From assembly GCF_030696885.1 (NCBI RefSeq), contig NZ_JAUYRI010000010.1, positions 1 to 64,000 of the forward strand: a stretch of DNA of 64,000 nucleotides, in the 5' to 3' direction. This DNA comes from Thiobacillus sp. (GTDB lineage Bacteria > Pseudomonadota > Gammaproteobacteria > Burkholderiales > Thiobacillaceae). The translations under genes and the position numbers were made by a program. The notes below the pieces were generated by a model that saw nothing but the letters and a program-made list of their open reading frames with translations, made no database searches and was not told where the DNA came from. Below are positions 9,153 to 17,079 of this stretch, one piece after another (the stretch's first letter is position 1; each line of letters begins with the position of its first letter).

Positions 9153-10701
9153 TGAGATCAAGCTGGAACACGTCGATGGAAAGCGGCAGGCCGCTGATCT
9201 CGTCGGCCGACATCCAGCGCGCCGATAGCCAGGTGTTCTTGTAGAGGCCATAGGAGCCACCGACGAAAAAGCCCTTGGCATTGGTGCCACCGAGGTGGAA
9301 ATCGGAATCGGTGAAGGCGTCAAGCACGGCGTCGCGTTCCAGGTAACGGTAGCCGACGAAGGCCTGCCATTTTTCGAAATCGTTGACAGTAGGATAGCCA
9401 ACGCTGAGCTTGACCTGGTAGCCGTCGGTCTCAGGCTCGATATCCTGCCCGGTGCGCGCCAGGATCTCGGCACGGTCGAAACCGACGTTGCGCGCCCAGT
9501 CGACGCTGCCGATCACATGGATGGGATCGAACTGGGCAAAATCAGCCACCAGGGTCAGGTTGGCGATGCGGTAGTCGGCCGCCAGCGCCCACAGGTTCGT
9601 GTTGGTGTTGCCGTCGTTGTCGATATTGATGAGGCTGTTGCCTTTTTGCCGCGATTGCGGCGCAGTCGCGTTATTGAACACGTTGCCAAGCAGCGGGTTG
9701 GGGATACCCGCGATATTCCGGTAATCGTAGTAGCTCGCGCCGGCCTTGACTCGCGTCGTCTGGCTGGGCATCCACTCGGCGCCGCCCTGGATCCCGACCA
9801 GCCACTTGTCCTTGGCGCGCACGTCGATGCCGTTTTCATCAATTTCCTGTAGCGGGAAAATGCCCGCCGTGACGAACGGCCGCCAGACGCGCTCCGCATC
9901 CGGCCAAGGCCGAAAGGTGGCGGCGACGCCTTCGAAACCGAGGTCGCCGTCCCACACCAGGTCGGTGCTGAAGAAGGGATTTGGAATGCGGCCGCCGCTG
10001 ATGCTCAGTCCCTCGAGCGGGGTGAGCTTGAGAAAGGCACGGTCGAGCACCAGCGAATACTTGTTGCCGGTGGTGCCGAGCGTCTGGTTGGTGGAGACCG
10101 GGTCGGACGTATTGCCGGTGGTGATGCGTATGCCCGCATCCACACCCGACACGACGTTGGCGTTGAGGCCGAGCCGCAGGCGCATCCGCTCGCGGTGACG
10201 GTCTTCCTGCGTGTTGTCGATGTCCTGGCCGATGGTCTGGAATGTAGTGGGCGGCGCGTTGCCGTCGCTGAACAGGTCGGCCTGATAGCGCAGGCGGATG
10301 TCGCCTTCCCATTTCAGGCGGTCCAGCCATTCGGGCACCGCATTGACGTCGCCCCAGCGTTCGGTCTTGGCCTGCGCCACCACTTCCTGACGGATCTGCT
10401 CGCGGATTTCGTTGCGCACATGCTCGGGAATGTAGGTCACGCGCACCACGCCCTTGTCGGTTTCCGCCTCGGCGGCCTGGGCCTGGGCTGTTTTCTCGAT
10501 GGCCTGTTGCTGCGCCTTTTTCAGCATCGCATCGGCGGCTTCCTGCTTCAGCACGCCCTGCTCGACCAGCAACTGAATCAGGCTCAGCGTGGTTTCGTGC
10601 AGCATCTCGACTTTCGCGCGCTCGTCGTCGGACGCTGCCAGCGCGCTGCCCGAACACGCCGCCGCCACGGCCAGCGCCACCATTTTCTTTCGTATCGTCA
10701 T
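9139..10701 (-). CDS. large putative outer-membrane porin
   Basis: A 520-residue protein with a signal peptide ending SGSALAA, a short coiled-coil segment (about residues 25-75) and then a beta-rich domain from KWEGDIRLRYQ to the end. It finishes in the outer-membrane signature VFQLDLNAKF with a C-terminal Phe. This fits the large porin family (Porin_5-like), whose N-terminal helices may contact the cell wall. It follows exbB, exbD and tonB, so it may be an outer-membrane partner energised or positioned by them. The substrate is unknown; no plug domain of a TonB-dependent receptor is visible. Confidence 0.83.
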   Translation of the reverse strand: MTIRKKMVALAVAAACSGSALAASDDERAKVEMLHETTLSLIQLLVEQGVLKQEAADAMLKKAQQQAIEKTAQAQAAEAETDKGVVRVTYIPEHVRNEIREQIRQEVVAQAKTERWGDVNAVPEWLDRLKWEGDIRLRYQADLFSDGNAPPTTFQTIGQDIDNTQEDRHRERMRLRLGLNANVVSGVDAGIRITTGNTSDPVSTNQTLGTTGNKYSLVLDRAFLKLTPLEGLSISGGRIPNPFFSTDLVWDGDLGFEGVAATFRPWPDAERVWRPFVTAGIFPLQEIDENGIDVRAKDKWLVGIQGGAEWMPSQTTRVKAGASYYDYRNIAGIPNPLLGNVFNNATAPQSRQKGNSLINIDNDGNTNTNLWALAADYRIANLTLVADFAQFDPIHVIGSVDWARNVGFDRAEILARTGQDIEPETDGYQVKLSVGYPTVNDFEKWQAFVGYRYLERDAVLDAFTDSDFHLGGTNAKGFFVGGSYGLYKNTWLSARWMSADEISGLPLSIDVFQLDLNAKF

Positions 10702-10720
10702 AGCGTTCTCATGCTCATTT

Positions 10721-11374
10721 TCAGGCGCGTGAAGTCACGCGGATTTTCATCGGTTGCGGCATGTCTGCCGGCGGGCTGTCGCGCAGGGCGCGCATCCCTT
10801 TCAACGCTTCCTTCAGCACCTCGTCAGCCCGGGCATCGCCGGTGCTGTCCTCCAGGGCAGCGCGCGTCACCTGCCCGGCGCCGTCGATCCATATCTTCAC
10901 AATCACCTTGTAGTTCTTGTTCTTCAGCGCCTTCTCGCGCGAAAGCGCGGTCTGAACTGCCGAGTTCACCGCATCGTTCACCAGGGCGTCGTACCACGCC
11001 CAGGGATTGCCTCTGCCACCGCTACCCGGCAACGTCGGAACACCGCGTGCGATGTCGGTCGCCATGCCGCCCTCCGGACCTTCGGCGATGCCGTCCGGTG
11101 GCGATGCATCGGCCTGCTGCGGCTCATCCGGCGTCGGCTGCGGTTCGTCCAGCTTCACCTCTTCCTCGATTTCCGGCTCGGGCGGCTTCTGCTCAGGCGG
11201 TGGAGGCGGCGGTGGCGGCGGACGCACCAGGGTGATCTGCTGAACTTTCATTTTTTGCACCGGGCCTTTCGGCGTCAGCAGGTCTTTCAGCCACAACGCG
11301 ATGAGCACGGCGGCGACCAGCCCCACCGCCACCCCACCCCAGCGCATCCAGGCCGGTTTGCGGTCGTCCTCCAT
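10721..11374 (-). CDS. TonB family energy transducer
   Basis: A 217-residue TonB-like protein. It has an N-terminal membrane anchor (residues 13-28), a polyproline spacer (nine consecutive Pro near residue 52, then PEPEIEEEVKLDEPQPTP), and a C-terminal domain from about residue 130 with the TonB-type VIVKIWIDGAGQVTRAALEDSTG. TonB carries the energy of the ExbB-ExbD channel to the outer membrane. It begins 2 nt after the exbD stop, so it belongs to the same operon. Confidence 0.88.
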   Translation of the reverse strand: MEDDRKPAWMRWGGVAVGLVAAVLIALWLKDLLTPKGPVQKMKVQQITLVRPPPPPPPPPEQKPPEPEIEEEVKLDEPQPTPDEPQQADASPPDGIAEGPEGGMATDIARGVPTLPGSGGRGNPWAWYDALVNDAVNSAVQTALSREKALKNKNYKVIVKIWIDGAGQVTRAALEDSTGDARADEVLKEALKGMRALRDSPPADMPQPMKIRVTSRA

Positions 11375-11376
11375 GT

Positions 11377-11781
11377 CTATTTCGCGAGCTTCTGGGTCAC
11401 CAGACCCATCTGCGTGATCCCCACCTGCCCCAGCAGGTCGAGAACTTCCATCACCTTGCCGTACTGCACCACCGTATCGCCCTTGACCACCACCGGCAGA
11501 TCGGGATTTGCGGCTTTCAGCGCACTGAGCTGGGTGCGCAATTCGTCGAGCGACACCGGGTAGGTATCGAGAAAAACCTGTCCGTCCTCGGTGATCGTGA
11601 TCGCCTTGGTCTGCGGCTTGGCGAGACTGGGCGTATTGCTCGCTTTCGGCAGATTGACCTGAATGCCCTGCACCGATGCGGTCGTCATGATGATGAAAAT
11701 CACCAGCAGCACATACGCAAGATCCAGCATCGGCACCACGTTGATCTGGTCGTATGGCTCGTTGTCATCCTGGATCTGCAT
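11377..11781 (-). CDS. exbD: ExbD/TolR family biopolymer transport protein
   Basis: A 134-residue ExbD. The N-terminal INVVPMLDLAYVLLVIFIIMT is the single membrane helix with the proton-carrying Asp of the family (LD, about residue 20). A periplasmic domain follows with KAITITEDGQVFLD and the conserved VVKGDTVVQYGKVMEVLDLL. It forms the proton channel with the upstream ExbB-type protein. It lies 45 nt after that gene and 2 nt before tonB. Confidence 0.93.
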   Translation of the reverse strand: MQIQDDNEPYDQINVVPMLDLAYVLLVIFIIMTTASVQGIQVNLPKASNTPSLAKPQTKAITITEDGQVFLDTYPVSLDELRTQLSALKAANPDLPVVVKGDTVVQYGKVMEVLDLLGQVGITQMGLVTQKLAK

Positions 11782-11826
11782 GGGGGTCTTCCGTCAAAAC
11801 ATTCACACAAGGCGGCATGGGCTGGA

Positions 11827-13488
11827 TCAACGGCTGTAGTTTTCCGCCAGCTTGGTAATCAACTCGTCGTTGAACACACGCATGTCGGAAGTCATGGTCT
11901 TGATGCGTGAATTCAGATAGTTGTAGCCAAACAGCGCGGGGATCGCCACGGCCATACCCGCTGCGGTCGCAAGCAAGGCCGCGGCAATGCCTGGCGCAAT
12001 CGCGGCAACGTTGACATCGCCGGTCGCGGCAATGACGGCAAAGGTGATCATGACCCCCAACACCGTGCCCAGCAGCCCGATAAACGGCCCGCCGGAAATG
12101 GCAATGGTGAGCAGCACCATCAGCTTGTTCAGGCGCGTGGTTTCCTTTACGAGCCCGGTGTCCAGACTGGCGCGGATCGCTTCGAGCGATTGCGGCGACA
12201 GGTTCTTGTCCGGCATGTGCGCGGCGTCGGTATCCTTGAAACGATGCGACAGCTCGGCCGCGGCAACGTGGTAGAGACGGTATAGCGAGGAATGCCTGAA
12301 TTCGTCTGCCATCCCGTGCGCCTTGTCGATCGCCCCCAGATCGGTCGACAGTGTGCGGAACCTGTTCATGAACAGGCGGTTGGCCTGGTCTACGCGATTC
12401 ACATAAAGGGTCTTGACGAACATGATCCACAACGCGATCACCAGCATCACCGCCAGAATGCCGATCGCGGCCCAGCCATCCACGGTCAGCGCGCCAAACA
12501 AGGTGCCCCAGATGCCGCCATGGCCGCCCCCTTCACTGAATTCGTCTGCACCCAGCGCCACCAGCGCGCCCGTCGGGCCTTGCGCAGCCAGTACCGCGAT
12601 CCAGGCTGCGTCACGCAGCTCGCCGCTCAATTGCACTTCATCCAGCTCGCCGCTGTAGCCCGCACCCACGGTCAGCGCCCCGGCAGGCAAGGCCGCACCG
12701 GGTGCTTCACCCGCCAGCTGGCCGTCGATATAAACCTTGAGCGTGCTGTCCACGGTGATCGCCAGGTGATGCCATTGGCCCGTGGTGAGCGGTACGCTGG
12801 CGGAGACGCTCGCCGCGCCCGCCTGCACGTTCACCGTGCCGCCCGCCAGCGCCACGTTCAACCCGCCTGCCTGCATTAGCGTGCCGTCGAGCGCGGCCGG
12901 CTTCAGCCACATCGCCACGCTCACTGCACCGGACGCGTTCATCGCCGGCAGCGTCAGACTTTGCGACCCGTTGAATCGGGCACCGCCGTTGGCGAACGAA
13001 GCGGCCACGCGCTCACCGCTGAACGCCGTTGCGTTGAGTTGGTTCGGCCCGCTATCCGCCGGATTGCCGCCGGCTTCGTTGAAATGAAATACCGCGCTGG
13101 CAGCGTCATAGCTGCCCTTGGAATCGGACGCCGGCACCGCCTCGACATTGCCGAAATACAGCCAGGCCTCGGTGCTGGCAGCCAGTTTTGGCACCTTCAC
13201 CCAGACCAGCGCAAGCTGGTTGAGGCCATCCCATTTCTCGATGTGAAACTTGAGTTCGGTGGCGTCGTCGCCCGCCACCACACGCAGGTCGCTGCCGTCT
13301 TCGTTGGCCGACAGGAAATCGAAATTGCCGGTATGCAGGCGGATCAGCACCGGCGCATCGGCGACCTCGCCGGCCGGGTTGGTCAGCGTGATCTTCTTGC
13401 GTGCGCTCCAGTCCTCATTCCACCAGGCGTGGCTGGTGGCGGAAAACAGGGAGAGCAGCAGGGCAATCGCAACAGCAAGGACGCGCAT
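11827..13488 (-). CDS. DUF2341-LamG-ExbB fusion protein
   Basis: A 553-residue fusion. A signal peptide (residues 1-21, ending ATSHA) leads to a DUF2341 domain (about 22-125, WWNEDWSARKKITLTN). A LamG/concanavalin-type domain follows (about 140-300, TTGQWHHLAITVDSTLKVYIDGQL). A membrane helix near 335-355 then leads into a MotA/TolQ/ExbB channel (about 360-550, GGPFIGLLGTVLGVMITF). The lectin-like part would face the periplasm, coupling a possible carbohydrate or wall sensor to the proton channel. It is the first gene of a six-gene operon. A perfect palindrome lies 63-94 nt upstream. Confidence 0.88.
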   Translation of the reverse strand: MRVLAVAIALLLSLFSATSHAWWNEDWSARKKITLTNPAGEVADAPVLIRLHTGNFDFLSANEDGSDLRVVAGDDATELKFHIEKWDGLNQLALVWVKVPKLAASTEAWLYFGNVEAVPASDSKGSYDAASAVFHFNEAGGNPADSGPNQLNATAFSGERVAASFANGGARFNGSQSLTLPAMNASGAVSVAMWLKPAALDGTLMQAGGLNVALAGGTVNVQAGAASVSASVPLTTGQWHHLAITVDSTLKVYIDGQLAGEAPGAALPAGALTVGAGYSGELDEVQLSGELRDAAWIAVLAAQGPTGALVALGADEFSEGGGHGGIWGTLFGALTVDGWAAIGILAVMLVIALWIMFVKTLYVNRVDQANRLFMNRFRTLSTDLGAIDKAHGMADEFRHSSLYRLYHVAAAELSHRFKDTDAAHMPDKNLSPQSLEAIRASLDTGLVKETTRLNKLMVLLTIAISGGPFIGLLGTVLGVMITFAVIAATGDVNVAAIAPGIAAALLATAAGMAVAIPALFGYNYLNSRIKTMTSDMRVFNDELITKLAENYSR

Positions 13489-13550
13489 GGGTCTTCAACC
13501 GAAATCTGGCAAGCGCCCGATTATGCGGACCGGCAATGACAGGGCATGGA

Positions 13551-13582
13551 CGCCGGCATGGCCCGATCGGGCCATGCCGGCG
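13551..13582. promoter_or_regulatory. perfect 32-bp palindrome (site e)
   Basis: Each 16-base half mirrors the other exactly; the core is CATGGCCCGATCGGGCCATG. It sits between two divergent genes (ExbB-fusion start 13488, GNAT start 13686), where a terminator would not be expected. It is one of seven related palindromes in the window and a likely operator. Confidence 0.65.
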
Positions 13583-13685
13583 CGTGCCGGTTCGGTTTCC
13601 CTGATAATTCGTCAGGATCATCATCCGCTCAAAGTATTGGGATAGGCTTGTTACCCCTGACGAGCCCGGTGAGGAGGAGAAAATC

Positions 13686-14198
13686 GTGGTTTTTCCTGAA
13701 GTCTGGAAGGCGGAAGACGGTTCCGTCCTGACATTACGTCGACTGAATGACTCCGATGCCGAGAACCTCATTGCGTTCGTCAGGAACCTGTCCGTCTCGG
13801 CACGCTATTTCCGTTTCGGACAGGGCGACTACGACCCGGCGTTGGATGAATCACTGAAGGTCTGCACGTTGCGCCCTGACGAGGGCATGCACCTCGTCGT
13901 GCTGACGACCGCAGACACCGGCGAGCAGGTCGTCGGCTCCGCGCGCTACGTGATCCAGCCCGACCGTTCCAGCTGCGAGTTCGTCATCGTCGTCGCCGAC
14001 AAATGGGGCCACCACGGCGTCGGCCATCGACTGATGCACGCACTCCTCGAGTGTGCGAAAGGCCAGGGTTTGCAGAAAATGGTCGGGCGCATCCTCGCGA
14101 GCAATCGCGACATGCTCCAGTTCGTCAGAGGATGCGGATTCATGATTTCCGACAGCGCCGAAGGCGACTGGATGAAGATTGCGAGCATCGATCTGTGA
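13686..14198 (+). CDS. GNAT family N-acetyltransferase
   Basis: A 170-residue GNAT acetyltransferase that transfers an acetyl group from acetyl-CoA to an amine. The fold is recognised by LRRLNDSDAENLIAFVRNLS, then CEFVIVVADKWGHHGVGHRLMHALLECAK (the acetyl-CoA loop, here GHHGVG in place of Q/RxxGxG/A) and GRILASNRDMLQFVRGCGF. It resembles the stand-alone form of the acetyltransferase domain found at the end of Pat-type protein acetylases. The start is GTG with a strong GGAGGAG about 7 nt upstream. The substrate is unknown. Confidence 0.85.
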   Translation: MVFPEVWKAEDGSVLTLRRLNDSDAENLIAFVRNLSVSARYFRFGQGDYDPALDESLKVCTLRPDEGMHLVVLTTADTGEQVVGSARYVIQPDRSSCEFVIVVADKWGHHGVGHRLMHALLECAKGQGLQKMVGRILASNRDMLQFVRGCGFMISDSAEGDWMKIASIDL

Positions 14199-14311
14199 AG
14201 CGTCGGCTGCCCGGCGGATGCAAGACGTAGAGCCTGTCCTCAGCCGGAAAATGAAAATGCAGGTCAGCCGGCCGTCGCCCCACTGCCGGGCAATACGCCA
14301 CCGGCAGAACG

Positions 14312-14338
14312 AAAAAACCCGCCTCATGGCGGGCTTTT
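14312..14338. terminator. bidirectional terminator
   Basis: The stem CCCGCC/GGCGGG with loop TCAT is flanked by A6 on the left and CTTTT on the right. It lies between convergent genes and can serve both: GNAT on the plus strand and the PEP-CTERM gene on the minus strand. Confidence 0.85.
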
Positions 14339-14356
14339 CCGTGCACGACAAACGGA

Positions 14357-15820
14357 TCAGGTGCGCATTGCCTTGCGCCGTGCCATGAAGCCCACCAGAC
14401 CCAGTCCCGCCAGCAGCATGCCGTAGGTTTCGGGTTCGGGCACCGCTGCCAGCTGGTAGACCGTGGTGGTGTTGGACACTTCGTTGGCAATCGCCAGGTA
14501 GTCCAGACCGCCAAAGCTGAAGCTCTTGAGGCCTTCGGGTGCCACATCGCCGTCGGTCACGATCATGTCGATAAAGCTGGCATTGGCCGGATCGGTGATG
14601 TCGTAGACCGCCACCGCAGCCTTGGTGGTGCGCTCCAGGCCGATAAAGGCATACATGCGACCGCCGATCATTGCCAGCTCCACGCCTTCGGGTTCCACCC
14701 CCTTGTCGTCGCTGCGGCCGTCGTCGTATATCCCCCGTGCAATGGCTTCAGCATCGAGTGTGTTGCCGCTGTCGAAGATCAGATTGCCATTGGCATCGCT
14801 GATCGAGAACGAACGGCCGCCGAAGGTGTAGAGGTCGCCGCCGCTCGAATCGATCGTCGAAATGTTCAGCTCTCTCAGATCGACCGGCCCACCCAAGGCG
14901 GCATCCTTCAGGCGTTCCTTGTCACCGTCGTCTTCGCGCGTGTCGCCTTCGTTGGCACGGACGAGATAAGTCTGTCCGCCCACCTCATACGCCGCGATGG
15001 CGTCGGGTTGATAAAAGCCCTTCACATTGGCTGCACGCAATTCGATCTTGCCATCCTTGTGGTTGGGATCGATTTCGTTTCCGGGCAGCGAAAAATCCTT
15101 GGTGCCGAGGCCGATCACGCTGGTGAACTGCTGGGTGCCGAGATCGAGCACGCCGATGGCGTTGTGCTCCTGCAGGGTCACGTAAGCCTGCGTGCCGGCG
15201 GCATTCACGGCAATGTATTCCGGCTCGAAATCCATGCCCGGGTTGCGGATGCCGCTGCCCGCGGTGGGCACACCCGCAAACCCTGCGGTGGCGGTGACGC
15301 TGCGGCTGTTCATATCGATGATGCTGACGCTGCCCACCGGATCGAAGCCGCCATAGATCGTCGGTGTCGCTTCGTTGGCCACCAGCAGCGTGTTGCCGTT
15401 GGGGGTGAAGGTCACCATATCGGGCAGGGCGCCGACACTGATCTGATTGATACCGCTGGCGAGCGCGCGGCTGGTGGTATCGAACAACATCACCTGACCA
15501 TTCGCGGTGCGGTCCAGCGACGACTCGAACGCCATCGCCGCGAGCCCATTGTGAATCGCCACGCCGTTGATGCTGCCAAAGCCCGTGGTGTCGATGAACT
15601 GCACCAGACCGCCGGTCGTGGCGTTGAGCACCGACACGCCCGACACGCCCGCAACCCACAGAGTACCGGTAACGGCGTCAAACGCCGGAATCTCGGCGGT
15701 GAATCCCGCCGCTGGGCTGGCGTAAGTCCAGACTTTGCTGAAGCTGAGCGGCGCGGCGGCCTGGGCGGTGCCGGAAACCATCAGGCTGAGCAGCAGGGCG
15801 GGAATGGGTTTGATGCGCAT
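14357..15820 (-). CDS. choice-of-anchor I family PEP-CTERM protein
   Basis: A 487-residue exported protein with a signal peptide (ending SGTAQAA). The body is beta-propeller-like with repeated GVLDLGTQQF-type strands and the family segment DGDKERLKDAALGGPVDLREL and EPEGVELAMIGGRMYAFIGLER. The C-terminus is a classical sorting tail: PEP (VPEPETYGMLLAGLGLVG) then hydrophobic residues and RRK. Exosortase is expected to process the tail in the inner membrane before surface release or attachment to exopolysaccharide. Its upstream region carries a perfect 28-bp palindrome. Confidence 0.93.
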   Translation of the reverse strand: MRIKPIPALLLSLMVSGTAQAAAPLSFSKVWTYASPAAGFTAEIPAFDAVTGTLWVAGVSGVSVLNATTGGLVQFIDTTGFGSINGVAIHNGLAAMAFESSLDRTANGQVMLFDTTSRALASGINQISVGALPDMVTFTPNGNTLLVANEATPTIYGGFDPVGSVSIIDMNSRSVTATAGFAGVPTAGSGIRNPGMDFEPEYIAVNAAGTQAYVTLQEHNAIGVLDLGTQQFTSVIGLGTKDFSLPGNEIDPNHKDGKIELRAANVKGFYQPDAIAAYEVGGQTYLVRANEGDTREDDGDKERLKDAALGGPVDLRELNISTIDSSGGDLYTFGGRSFSISDANGNLIFDSGNTLDAEAIARGIYDDGRSDDKGVEPEGVELAMIGGRMYAFIGLERTTKAAVAVYDITDPANASFIDMIVTDGDVAPEGLKSFSFGGLDYLAIANEVSNTTTVYQLAAVPEPETYGMLLAGLGLVGFMARRKAMRT

Positions 15821-16260
15821 GGGGTGCTCCTAATTGTTGTTAAGTGATTGATCTGCCTGCAACAGGCGCGAAAGCACGCGCAAGATTAGCGAGCGCACAT
15901 TGAAATCAATGCATCAGGCACAGCGTCTGACATGAGCCGTTCGGCTCATGTCAGGTTTATTCGCCGTGATCGATCAGTTCTGCCGAGAGGGTGGGGTGTC
16001 GCCGCGACGAGCGGACGTCGCTGGAAATCTGCATAGGGGCAGAAATGCCACCCTGCACAGTCAAGTTGCCAGCATGAGCCGAACATCCCATGTACAGCTG
16101 CATGCCTGTTGCGCGGGCCTTAATCGACTCCCCACAGATTTGTCATATGCCTGTTATTCAATTCTCTTACTGTGCATCAGCGCAGTGTCGATCCGGAATG
16201 GGCACTGCCTGTGCAAACCTGCGTCCGGTAGCCCCTCCCTCAATTTGAAAGCGACAATCC
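15821..16260. other. divergent intergenic region
   Basis: A 440-nt gap between the PEP-CTERM gene and dsbC. It contains the 28-bp palindrome at 15927-15954 and, at 16073-16092, a degenerate copy (CATGAGCC then a poor right half). No gene is visible. Confidence 0.6.
15927..15954. promoter_or_regulatory. perfect 28-bp palindrome (site a)
   Basis: Thirteen-base arms around TT; the core is CATGAGCCGTTCGGCTCATG. It lies 107-134 nt upstream of the PEP-CTERM start at 15820, between divergent genes, so an operator is the simplest reading. It is one of seven related sites. Confidence 0.65.
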
Positions 16261-16986
16261 ATGAAACCCCTCCTCACCCTGCTGGGCCTGGCCATTGCCC
16301 TTGGCGCGCACGCCGACGACGACGTCATTAAAAAGGTGCTCACCGAGCGTTTTCCGGGTGCCGACATCCATGCAATCAACACCACGCCCATCCCGGGTCT
16401 GTTCGAGGTTTACGCCAACAGCTCGATCATTTATGTCGATGCAAAAGCCGATTACATGCTGTCGGGGCCGCTGAAAGACACCAAAACCAAAACCAATCTG
16501 ACGCAAAAAAGCCTCGAAGCAATGCAGACCATCGACTTCGCCAGCCTGCCGCTGGACCAGGCCATCGTGACGCGCCGCGGCAACGGCGAGCGCAAGCTGG
16601 TGGTGTTTTCCGATCCCGACTGTCCTTTCTGCCGCGGGCTGGAAAAGGAACTGGCGCTGATCGACAACATTTCGATCTATACCTTTCTCTACCCGCTGGA
16701 AGAGCTGCACCCCGGTGCATCGGCGAAAGCGGACGCCATCTGGTGTGCGCCGGACCGGGCACAAGCCTGGTCGGACTACATGCTCCAGGGCAAACTGGCC
16801 GCGCCTGCCAGCGCGTGCGCAACGCCAGTGCGGGATATCGGCAAGCTGGCCACCCAGCTGGGCATGATGGGCACCCCCGCTATCGTGTTCAGCAATGGCA
16901 AGCGTGTCGATGGCGTCATTCCCGCAGCCGAGATCGAATCGCGGCTGGCTGCGCTTTCCACACAGGCTGTGTCAACCCAGCAGTAA
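16261..16986 (+). CDS. dsbC: thiol:disulfide interchange protein DsbC
   Basis: A 241-residue periplasmic disulfide isomerase. The signal peptide (MKPLLTLLGLAIALGAHA) precedes a dimerisation domain (about residues 20-80, with the typical TPIPGLFEVYA) and a thioredoxin-fold domain with the active site CPFC at residues 121-124 (DPDCPFCRG) and the cis-Pro loop GTPAIVFSNG. A second Cys pair (IWCAPD and ASACAT) matches DsbC structural disulfides. It probably helps fold secreted cysteine-containing proteins such as those encoded nearby. Confidence 0.95.
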   Translation: MKPLLTLLGLAIALGAHADDDVIKKVLTERFPGADIHAINTTPIPGLFEVYANSSIIYVDAKADYMLSGPLKDTKTKTNLTQKSLEAMQTIDFASLPLDQAIVTRRGNGERKLVVFSDPDCPFCRGLEKELALIDNISIYTFLYPLEELHPGASAKADAIWCAPDRAQAWSDYMLQGKLAAPASACATPVRDIGKLATQLGMMGTPAIVFSNGKRVDGVIPAAEIESRLAALSTQAVSTQQ

Positions 16987-17046
16987 ACGAGGCCGGCCAG
17001 AACACCGGCTTCCGTTTCCTGCCGCACATGTCGCAGTTGCCCGCCC

Positions 17047-17076
17047 CGCAGGGTGGGCACAAGCGTCCACCCTGCG
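17047..17076 (+). terminator. inverted repeat between dsbC and haemagglutinin ends
   Basis: A 10-bp stem (CGCAGGGTGG/CCACCCTGCG) with a 10-nt loop, followed on the plus strand by TCTTTACT. The T-run is weak. It lies between convergent genes and could terminate dsbC. Confidence 0.45.
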
Positions 17077-17079
17077 TCT

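Noticed and set aside
13551..15954. The palindromes as Rho-independent terminators
   Set aside because: Copies at 13551 and 15927 lie between divergent genes and have no T-run.
16200..16215. Possible sigma-54 promoter (GGGCAC-N5-GTGCA) before dsbC
   Set aside because: Two deviations from TGGCAC-N5-TTGCA, and no similar site before the PEP-CTERM genes, where sigma-54 control is known in some bacteria.
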